Source: SIG78 sp045585955 (GTDB taxonomy: Bacteria > Verrucomicrobiota > Lentisphaeria > Victivallales > Victivallaceae). From it: a stretch of 21,892 nt of DNA. The notes beneath the pieces were generated by a model. It worked only from the letters and a program-made list of their open reading frames with translations, was not told the origin of the DNA and made no database searches. The stretch is from contig JAZMZK010000068.1 of the NCBI GenBank assembly GCA_045585955.1, positions 1-21,892 on the forward strand. Reading direction: 5' to 3'. The position numbers were made by a program, and so were the translations under genes. Below, one piece after another: positions 5,939 through 12,284 of the stretch. How positions within the stretch are numbered: position 1 is the first letter of the stretch; the number at the start of each line of letters is the position of its first letter.

Positions 5939-7720
5939 ATGTTAGCTAAAGAGATCCGTCAGAAATATCTTGACTTTTTTGTCAAACACGGCCATGCGGT
6001 CATCAAAAGTGCTCCGCTGGTTCCCGATAACGACCCCACTTGCTTGTTTACCACTGCCGGAATGCATCCGTTGGTGCCTTTTTTGCAAGGAGCCAAGCAC
6101 CCCGCCGGTAATCGTTTGACCGATGTGCAGAAGTGTGTGCGTACCGGTGATATCGACGATGTGGGCGATCCCGTGCATCTGACTTTCTTTGAAATGCTGG
6201 GCAACTGGAGTTTGGGCGATTACTTCAAAAAAGAAGCTATTGATATGAGCTTTGATTTCCTTACCGGCAAAGATAACCTCAATATCCCGCTGGAAAATCT
6301 GGCGTTTACCGTTTTTGCCGGTGATGAAGATGCTCCCTTTGATGCCGAAGCTTATCAGATGTGGCTGGATCATGGTGTTCCTGCCGACCGCATTGCCAAG
6401 CTGCCCAAAGCTGACAACTGGTGGGGCCCCGCCGGTGTGACCGGTCCTTGCGGGCCGGATACAGAGATGTTTTTCTGGACCGGCGACGGCGCTGCTCCCA
6501 CGGTCTTTGACCCCAAAGACAAGCGTTGGGTTGAAATTTGGAACAACGTCTTTATGCAGTATAATAAGAAAGCCGACGGTACTTTTGAACCCCTTTCCCA
6601 GCAGAATGTGGATACCGGCATGGGGCTGGAACGCATCACTTGCGTGCTTCAGGGCAGAAAGAGCTGCTACGAAACCGAACTTTTTGCTGCTATTTTTGCT
6701 GAAATCGACGCCATCAGAAATGTGGCGGCGGTTCCGGCGGCTGAACGCACTGCTTCGGAACGCATTATTGCCGACCACCTGCGGGCGGCTACTTTCATTA
6801 TCGGCGACGGCATCACTCCCGGCAATGTTGACCAGGGCTATGTGCTGCGCCGCTTGATCCGCCGTGCCATCCGTGAAGGCCGCAAGCTGGGCGTGGAAGG
6901 TGAATTTACCGGTCGTATCGCCAAGGTGGTCATTGCTGAATTCGGCAGTGTTTACAAAGAACTTGCCGAGAATGCCGACAAGATTCTGGAAGCGTTGGAA
7001 ATCGAAGAAAAGCAGTTTGCCGCCGCTTTGGAAAAAGGTACCCGTGAGTTTGAAAAACTTATCGCCCGGGTGCCGGAACATATCCAGAAAAAGGTCATCA
7101 GCGGCAAAAACGCTTTCCATTTGTACGAAACCTATGGTTTCCCGCTGGAGCTGACTGTGGAAATGGCGCGGGAAAAGAACTTTGAAGTTGATGAAAAGGG
7201 GTTTGCCGAAGCCTATGCCAAACATCAGGAACTCTCCCGTCAGGGTGCGGAACAGAAGTTCAAGGGCGGTTTGGCTGACCACTCCGAAGCGACGGCACGC
7301 TTGCACACCGCCACCCACTTGCTCCATGCCGCTCTCCGCAAGGTTCTGGGCGATCATGTGGGGCAGAAAGGCTCCAACATCACTGCTGAACGGTTGCGTT
7401 TTGACTTCTCCCACGAAGAAAAGATGACTCCCGAACAGCTTGCCGAAGTTGAAGCATTGGTCAACGATGCCATCAAGCGGGAACTGCCGGTAATTATGGA
7501 AGAAATGGATATTGAAGAAGCCCGCCAGTCCGGCGCCATCGGTTTGTTCGGCGACCGCTACGGCGAACGGGTCAAGGTCTTTACCATTGGCGATGTCAGC
7601 AAAGAAATTTGCGGCGGCCCCCACGCGGGCAACACCGCTGAACTCAAAAGCTTCAAGATCCAGAAAGAAGAAAGCTCCAGCCGCGGCGTACGGCGTATCA
7701 AAGCCGTGATCGGTGCATAA
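5939..7720 (+). CDS. alaS: Alanyl-tRNA synthetase, compact form
   Basis: Charges tRNA-Ala with alanine in the cytoplasm and clears mis-charged Ser or Gly. Class II motifs are clear: FEMLGNWSLGDYF (motif 2), GPCGPDTEMFFW, and DTGMGLERI (motif 3), all in the first 240 residues. A tRNA-recognition region follows (RRLIRRAIREGRKLG). The editing domain has both metal-site halves, HTATHLLHAAL near residue 455 and CGGPHAGNT near 559. At 593 residues it is far shorter than the usual 850-900. The beta-barrel normally placed before the editing domain (with its TPFYAESGGQ-type segment) is missing: FKGGLADHSE runs straight into HTATH. The protein also stops after the editing domain, so the C-terminal DHHA1/C-Ala region is absent. 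AAAGGA lies 8 bases before the ATG, and a terminator follows closely, so the short form is not a truncation artefact. Similar short enzymes are known in some bacterial lineages. Confidence 0.95.
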   Translation: MLAKEIRQKYLDFFVKHGHAVIKSAPLVPDNDPTCLFTTAGMHPLVPFLQGAKHPAGNRLTDVQKCVRTGDIDDVGDPVHLTFFEMLGNWSLGDYFKKEAIDMSFDFLTGKDNLNIPLENLAFTVFAGDEDAPFDAEAYQMWLDHGVPADRIAKLPKADNWWGPAGVTGPCGPDTEMFFWTGDGAAPTVFDPKDKRWVEIWNNVFMQYNKKADGTFEPLSQQNVDTGMGLERITCVLQGRKSCYETELFAAIFAEIDAIRNVAAVPAAERTASERIIADHLRAATFIIGDGITPGNVDQGYVLRRLIRRAIREGRKLGVEGEFTGRIAKVVIAEFGSVYKELAENADKILEALEIEEKQFAAALEKGTREFEKLIARVPEHIQKKVISGKNAFHLYETYGFPLELTVEMAREKNFEVDEKGFAEAYAKHQELSRQGAEQKFKGGLADHSEATARLHTATHLLHAALRKVLGDHVGQKGSNITAERLRFDFSHEEKMTPEQLAEVEALVNDAIKRELPVIMEEMDIEEARQSGAIGLFGDRYGERVKVFTIGDVSKEICGGPHAGNTAELKSFKIQKEESSSRGVRRIKAVIGA

Positions 7721-7737
7721 ATATCTTTAGCACGATG

Positions 7738-7768
7738 CTGACCTGCCAAACGGCAGGTCAGTTTTTTT
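7738..7768 (+). terminator. Intrinsic terminator after alaS
   Basis: Perfect 10-bp stem CTGACCTGCC / GGCAGGTCAG with loop AAAC, followed by seven T. It ends only 16 bases before the next ATG, leaving no room for a separate promoter between them. Confidence 0.9.
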
Positions 7769-7784
7769 ATAGAAGGATGCTGTA

Positions 7785-8438
7785 ATGAACTTTAATTGGA
7801 TGGCTTTATTGGAAAATTCACTTTATTTGCTGGCATTGCTCAATCCGGCAAGCAAAGTGATGTTTCTTGCAACATATCAACCGGCACTTTCGGTTCGGCA
7901 GATCCGGGAGCTGGCGTGGAAATCTTCTCTGGCAGCTCTGGTGATTTTAATTGTGCTGGCCGGGGCAGGGGAGATCGTTTTGAGCAAGATTTTCCGGGTG
8001 GAGCTTTATTCGCTTAAAATAACCGGCGGTCTGGTGCTGTTTATGATCGGCTGGATCGCCGTGCGGGAAGGGCGCTTTGTCAATAAGAAAGATGAACCGC
8101 AAGGCAGTTCCAAACTTTCCGGCACTGATGAAAATGGCGGCAATGTGGATTTTACCGATCTGTCGCTGGTTCCGCTGGCGGCTCCGTTGATCGCGGGCCC
8201 GGGAACGATCGCTGCAAGTATTTCCGGTACGGCACAGCACGGCTGGAGTTTTATGGCGCTGTCGCTTTTTCTGGCAATTTTCATTAATTTTGTGGTAATG
8301 CTCTTTTCCGGCAGTATCAACCGGGTGCTGGTCAAACTGCATTTGCTGGGGCCGCTGATCCGCTTGACCGGGCTGATAATTGCCGCTGTTGCCGTGCAGA
8401 TGATCATTGCCGGACTCAAAGAGTGTTTACTTAAATGA
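7785..8438 (+). CDS. MarC-family integral membrane protein
   Basis: A 217-residue inner-membrane protein of the MarC (UPF0056) family, with about six hydrophobic segments. Family landmarks are LLALLNPASKVMFLA near the N-terminus, LKITGGLVLFMIGWIAVREG in the middle, and PLAAPLIAGPGTIAASISG around residues 126-144. Length is normal for the family. The family's transported substrate is not established; the old link to multiple antibiotic resistance is not supported. AAGGA is 7 bases before the ATG. It sits directly behind the alaS terminator, so expression must come from read-through or a promoter within alaS. It is convergent with the transporter gene to its right, 11 bp apart. Confidence 0.9.
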   Translation: MNFNWMALLENSLYLLALLNPASKVMFLATYQPALSVRQIRELAWKSSLAALVILIVLAGAGEIVLSKIFRVELYSLKITGGLVLFMIGWIAVREGRFVNKKDEPQGSSKLSGTDENGGNVDFTDLSLVPLAAPLIAGPGTIAASISGTAQHGWSFMALSLFLAIFINFVVMLFSGSINRVLVKLHLLGPLIRLTGLIIAAVAVQMIIAGLKECLLK

Positions 8439-8449
8439 AAGTATGATTT

Positions 8450-9367
8450 TCAGAGAATACTCAAGCACAATCCTGCCATTATCAGCAGCAGAGCCAGCCA
8501 ACGCAAGTTGGTGATCTTTTCCTTTAATATAAAATACCCGAGAAAAGCGCTCAACGGCAAACTCAACTGCCGGAAGGCTTGGACAAAGCTTACATTGGTT
8601 ACATAATTCATGGAAATCAAGATCAGTACATAAGCCAGTGCTGCAAAAATCCCCGCTGCGTAGGGGTGATAGACCTTTGCCAGAGCTTTCAGGTTGCCAT
8701 CGTCTTTTTTATGCAGTGCCAAAGTTGCGGCTCCTGCCCACATTACAACTGTTACCAGCGATTCCCGTATGCAGGAGTAAGTTCCGGCTGCCAGAATTTT
8801 ATTGGTTTCCGGAAAATTTTCCATAATGGATCTGACTCCAAAGCTGTCCATGATAGTATATGCAGTAGTGGCAAATGCCGCCAGCAGAATACCCGGCAGC
8901 CCTTTTTTGACGAATTCCAACTTTTCCCGCAAATTTTTTCCGGAACTGTTATTGGAAAATGCCATAAGCATACACCCCGCAAAGATTATCAGCATGCCGA
9001 CTATCGCCAGCTTGCCCAGCGTTTTGCCCCAGCTGAAAAGCATGGTTCCTGCCATGGTCAAAAATACCGGCAGCGCCCGTGCCATAGGGTAGGCAAGAGA
9101 GATGTCAGAGTATTTGTATGCCAGCATCAGACCCAGATCACCCAAGGTGGCAAAAACACTGCTGGTAAGGGCGTATTTCAGGGTTTGATTGTCTAATTTG
9201 AACAATATACCTGAACAAAGTGCAAATGGCAGCATGGTCAAAAATAACGATGTGGAAAAGAGTGCGAAAAATGCCCACGACGATTTACCGCTGCTTTTGC
9301 AGAGAAAGTGCCACAAGCTGTGCATGGCGATCGAGGCGGCGATCAATAAAAAAGCTGTCCAGCTCAT
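8450..9367 (-). CDS. EamA/DMT-superfamily transporter
   Basis: A 305-residue protein with about ten hydrophobic segments, the standard layout for drug/metabolite transporter (EamA) permeases made of two five-helix halves. Typical segments are KYSDISLAYPMARALPVFLT near residue 105 and SFVQAFRQLSLPLSAFLGYF near the C-terminus, followed by the LKEKIT stretch common at the end of EamA repeats. The substrate cannot be told from sequence. The start at 9367 (MSWTAFLLIAAS) is chosen because GGAGG lies 10 bases upstream (9378-9382); the longer reading from 9418 would put this site inside the coding region. It is divergent from the LacI-family gene across a 187-bp control region. Confidence 0.9.
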   Translation of the reverse strand: MSWTAFLLIAASIAMHSLWHFLCKSSGKSSWAFFALFSTSLFLTMLPFALCSGILFKLDNQTLKYALTSSVFATLGDLGLMLAYKYSDISLAYPMARALPVFLTMAGTMLFSWGKTLGKLAIVGMLIIFAGCMLMAFSNNSSGKNLREKLEFVKKGLPGILLAAFATTAYTIMDSFGVRSIMENFPETNKILAAGTYSCIRESLVTVVMWAGAATLALHKKDDGNLKALAKVYHPYAAGIFAALAYVLILISMNYVTNVSFVQAFRQLSLPLSAFLGYFILKEKITNLRWLALLLIMAGLCLSIL

Positions 9368-9496
9368 AAAAGAAAAACCTCCATATTTGAGAAATATCAA
9401 AAGAGTAATATACTGCAATGCAAAACAAAAGTCAATAAAACATCTGCAAAAATTATCCCGTCAGCTGCCATCTGATATGAAAAAGTACGATAAAAT

Positions 9497-9524
9497 TTGC
9501 ATATACATAAAAAAGGTGTATATT
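9497..9524 (+). promoter_or_regulatory. Probable promoter and operator-like dyad of the LacI-family gene
   Basis: TTGCAT (9497-9502) and TATATT (9519-9524) are spaced by 16 bases and lie about 30 bases ahead of the ATG. Superimposed is an inverted repeat, ATATACA (9501-9507) with TGTATAT (9517-9523), which would cover the spacer. The rest of the 9368-9496 interval is AT-rich and holds only the transporter's ribosome binding site and unassigned upstream sequence. Confidence 0.5.
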
Positions 9525-9534
9525 AAAACAAACA

Positions 9535-9554
9535 AAAAACAAAGGTTTGTTTTT
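9535..9554 (+). promoter_or_regulatory. 20-bp palindrome covering the ribosome binding site of the LacI-family gene
   Basis: AAAAACAAA-GG-TTTGTTTTT is a perfect dyad ending at the base before the ATG. The AAAGG at its centre is the only Shine-Dalgarno candidate. It could be an autoregulatory operator (LacI sites are palindromic) or an RNA hairpin; with only two central bases a hairpin would have to open a few pairs. Confidence 0.5.
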
Positions 9555-10571
9555 ATGGTCAGATTGATCGATATTGCCAATGAACTGAATTTGAATGTAT
9601 CGGTTGTATCCCGTGCGTTAAATCCGCAACCGGATAAAAATGCAGTTATCAAGGCGGAAACCAGAGAGCTGATCCGTACCACGGCAGCAAAAATGGGGTA
9701 TCGGCCCAACCGGCAGGCGGCTTTTCTCAAAAAAGGCGGCGATGCCACGCTTTTGTGCTATTTGCCGGGCTCGGCTGACCGTTTGGTGGCAGATTTGATG
9801 TCCGGTATATCCGAAGCGGCAGCGCGGGAAGGTTTTCCCCTGACCTTTTTCAACGGCAACAACACCGAAGATTTCAGTAAATTCCTTGAGCAGGCCACCC
9901 GCAACGCCCACTCCGGACTTTTGACCTACCCGCCCGGCAAGATGGATGATACAGCAAGAGAGGCGTTTGACAAATATCTGGAACAGGGCGGCAAAGTATT
10001 GATGCTCAACGCTGTATCCAACTCCATAAAAAATAAATTCAATATTATCCACCCCAATCTGGTGCGGCTGGATGTTGACGATGCTTACGGTGCGACTCTT
10101 GCAGCAAAACACCTCTTCGATCAAGGTTGCAAAGTTGTTCGCTACGAAGAAAATTATCTGGAATTCCGCTCGGAGTCATTCGCCAACTGTGCACGCAGCC
10201 ACAATATGGATTGTGCCCCGCTGGACTGGGATGAATTGCCGGAAATAGTCAAAAAGCACTCGCCGGTTGGGATTTTTGCCACCCGGGATGCGGATGGATT
10301 CAATATATTGAACAGACTTACTGCCATGAACATAAAAATCGGCAGCGAGGTGCATCTGGTAAGTTTTGACGATCACAACCAGTGTGTGTTTTCGATCCCC
10401 AGCTTGAGTTCGGTGCATCAGCCCACCCGGGAAGAAGGCCGCCGTGCGGTAGAAAAACTTATCAATTATGATTTTCGGCAAAAAGGAAGCCAACGAAACC
10501 ATCAAACCCTATTTGATGGTGCGGGAAAGTTCCGGCGGCAACCGCCCGATGCCCGGAGTTTTAGCCAGTGA
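9555..10571 (+). CDS. LacI-family transcriptional regulator with C-terminal frameshift
   Basis: The N-terminus is a LacI helix-turn-helix (RLIDIANELNLNVSVVSRAL, residues 3-22) followed by the hinge region MGYRPNRQAA. A periplasmic-binding-protein-like sensor domain follows (about 65-300), with HLVSFDDHNQCVFSIPSLSS and VHQPTREEGRRAVEKL near its end. The annotated frame then ends in an atypical tail (RNHQTLFDGAGKFRRQPPDA). One base over, the expected family ending appears: GKKEANETIKPYLMVRESSG, running to a TGA at 10585-10587. Removing one base between about 10453 and 10470, for example in the A5 run at 10453-10457, joins them. It is therefore either a real frameshift or a sequencing error. The start at 9555 is chosen because the helix-turn-helix begins there; the 122 residues upstream are intergenic. 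As first gene of the operon it likely controls the downstream enzymes. Confidence 0.85.
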   Translation: MVRLIDIANELNLNVSVVSRALNPQPDKNAVIKAETRELIRTTAAKMGYRPNRQAAFLKKGGDATLLCYLPGSADRLVADLMSGISEAAAREGFPLTFFNGNNTEDFSKFLEQATRNAHSGLLTYPPGKMDDTAREAFDKYLEQGGKVLMLNAVSNSIKNKFNIIHPNLVRLDVDDAYGATLAAKHLFDQGCKVVRYEENYLEFRSESFANCARSHNMDCAPLDWDELPEIVKKHSPVGIFATRDADGFNILNRLTAMNIKIGSEVHLVSFDDHNQCVFSIPSLSSVHQPTREEGRRAVEKLINYDFRQKGSQRNHQTLFDGAGKFRRQPPDARSFSQ

Positions 10572-10620
10572 AACAATAATTTATTGATAGATATATAACC
10601 CGGAAGAAAGGATTTTTGCG

Positions 10621-11430
10621 ATGAAAAACAAATGTTTTACAAGCTCAAATATTGAGCCGGTTGTTCAGCAGCGAGTCAGGCCATTGGAGGTATTACAGAG
10701 TAATACCTCCGCTTGCAAGCGGAAATTTACTTTGATCGAACTTTTGGTGGTGATCGCCATCATTGCCATTTTAGCAGCAATGCTGCTGCCCGCACTCTCT
10801 GCCGCCCGTGCCAGAGCCAAAGCCTCCACATGTTTATCCAACCAGAAATCGCTTGCAACCGGAGTTATGATGTACCTCGGAGACAATAATGGTTATTATG
10901 TGCCGAGCTATATTAAAACAGATTATACCTGGGCATATTATACCTGGATAAATTATGTTAATGATGAAAAAGTCTATAACTGCCCGACAAAAAAAGATCG
11001 CGGCAGAAATGGCGATATGCCGCAAAATTACAATAATACCTATGGTACAAATTATTTCAGCGTAACCGGCAGTTACTGGGTCTCAAAGACCGGCGGCAGT
11101 CCGGCATTCACAAATTGGCAGAATATTCCGGTGCATGAAACTCAGTTGGAGAATCCGGCGGTGAGCATACTTTTTCTTGATTCCTACAATCATACCACAC
11201 CCACTATCGGTATTTCCAGCGTATATCCCTATAAGAAAGATAACGGCGGTATAGCTCATGCCCCGCATAACAATATTTGTAATGTAGCATGGGCAGATGG
11301 ATCCTCCCGCCCGGTTCTTGCCAAAGATGAATTCGGTGCATACGAAGTTCTAGGCGAAATGAAGGGCCGCAGTAATATTGGCGACGGCAACTATTGGGAT
11401 CGCACCGGCAACCGTAAAGGCTCTCTTTAA
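10621..11430 (+). CDS. Prepilin-like secreted protein with H-X9-DG motif
   Basis: 269 residues. A type III (prepilin) signal, FTLIELLVVIAIIAILAAML, starts at F36, with the conserved Glu at position 5 of the mature form (E40). A prepilin peptidase would cut before F36, although the preceding residue is Lys and not the usual Gly. The C-terminal part holds the H-X9-DG motif (H216 to D226-G227, in HNNICNVAWADG), the mark of a large pseudopilin-like family (DUF1559-related) expanded in Planctomycetes, Verrucomicrobia and Lentisphaerae. Their precise role is unknown; export or surface display through a type II secretion or pilus-like system is the usual idea. GAAAGGA precedes the ATG. The leader is long (35 residues) and partly encoded by palindromes at 10686-10722. 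It is second in the operon and linked to secreted enzymes. Confidence 0.9.
   Translation: MKNKCFTSSNIEPVVQQRVRPLEVLQSNTSACKRKFTLIELLVVIAIIAILAAMLLPALSAARARAKASTCLSNQKSLATGVMMYLGDNNGYYVPSYIKTDYTWAYYTWINYVNDEKVYNCPTKKDRGRNGDMPQNYNNTYGTNYFSVTGSYWVSKTGGSPAFTNWQNIPVHETQLENPAVSILFLDSYNHTTPTIGISSVYPYKKDNGGIAHAPHNNICNVAWADGSSRPVLAKDEFGAYEVLGEMKGRSNIGDGNYWDRTGNRKGSL
10686..10722. repeat. Two adjoining palindromes within the prepilin leader
   Basis: GGAGGTATTA (10686-10695) and TAATACCTCC (10701-10710) form a perfect 10-bp stem with a 5-base loop. CCGCTTGCAAGCGG (10709-10722) is a perfect 14-bp palindrome overlapping it by two bases. Together they encode leader residues about 22-34, immediately before the FTLIEL signal. 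Confidence 0.75.
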
Positions 11431-11447
11431 GCGAAAGGTTTTTATAA

Positions 11448-12266
11448 ATGAACAAGAGTGTTTTAGCAGCAGCCGCTGCTGCCGCGGCATTGGGAGCAGC
11501 TGCCACTGCTGACGCCGCCCCCCGTTACTGCAAAGTAAATGTTATGCAATGGAACTTGCATATTGCTATAGATATGACATACCGCTTCAACCTCAAAACT
11601 CAAGCCGATGTTATCAACAAGTGCAATCCCGATGTGGTGGTGCTCAACGAAGTGGATAAAAACTGCCCCCGCACCGGCTATGTGGATATGACTAAAGAAC
11701 TTGCCACCTTAACGGGCATGTGTTTTTCGCAATTTGCCGGAGCAAGGATACTCCCCCCGGAAGGGCTTTACGGCAACGCCATACTCTCCCGCTACCGCAT
11801 GGAACTGGTGGGTTCGTGGCTGATTCCGGCAGCACCCGACGAAACAAGAGGCATGACATTAATGAAGATTTATGCCCCCAATCCGTTTCTTATAGCGATA
11901 ACTCATTTGAACTTCCGCAGTACGCCCGAAGAAAATCTCCTGCGGGTGGCGGCAGTTACCAAGATAGACGAGCTTATCAAAGCAAACAATCCGGCAAAAC
12001 TTCCGGTGGTGCTTACGGGCGATTTCAACTGCTACCCGGATAGCGACCCGGTGAAAAAACTTGCCGAACTGGGCTGGACGCTTGAAAAACCGCTCCCGAG
12101 CTTTCCCTCTAAAAAGCCGGCTTCAATGATCGACCACCTCTTCCGTGAAACAGCTGATATGCGTGTGGAAGTCGTTAAGCGGACCGGAGTCGATGAAAAA
12201 ATCGCTTCCGACCATATTCCGGTCATCAATGAATTAAAGATTTATCGTAATAACGAACGCAAATAA
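11448..12266 (+). CDS. Secreted endonuclease/exonuclease/phosphatase-family enzyme
   Basis: A 272-residue metal-dependent phosphoesterase of the EEP fold (DNase I / sphingomyelinase / inositol-phosphatase group). An Ala-rich signal peptide (about 1-24) ends in ADAA. The catalytic set is complete: N36 (MQWNLH), E68 (LNEVD), YGNAILSR at 108-115, H153 (THLNF), D192 and N194 (TGDFN), D229-H230 and D255-H256 (SDHIPV). The substrate could be extracellular nucleic acid, a phospholipid head group or a sugar phosphodiester; the sequence does not decide. GAAAGG precedes the ATG and the gap to the preceding gene is 17 bp. Placement between a prepilin-like protein and a glycosidase-like protein suggests it acts on the same extracellular substrate. 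Confidence 0.88.
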   Translation: MNKSVLAAAAAAAALGAAATADAAPRYCKVNVMQWNLHIAIDMTYRFNLKTQADVINKCNPDVVVLNEVDKNCPRTGYVDMTKELATLTGMCFSQFAGARILPPEGLYGNAILSRYRMELVGSWLIPAAPDETRGMTLMKIYAPNPFLIAITHLNFRSTPEENLLRVAAVTKIDELIKANNPAKLPVVLTGDFNCYPDSDPVKKLAELGWTLEKPLPSFPSKKPASMIDHLFRETADMRVEVVKRTGVDEKIASDHIPVINELKIYRNNERK

Positions 12267-12284
12267 TAAAAAAGGAGTAAACAA

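Noticed and set aside
5942..7624. 560-residue open frame antisense to alaS
   Set aside because: Its whole length mirrors a clear alanyl-tRNA synthetase. It is a by-product of codon usage and has no ribosome binding site or family motif.
9189..9554. N-terminal extension of the LacI-family regulator by 122 residues
   Set aside because: It overlaps the divergent transporter gene and the promoter. LacI proteins start at the helix-turn-helix, which begins at 9555.
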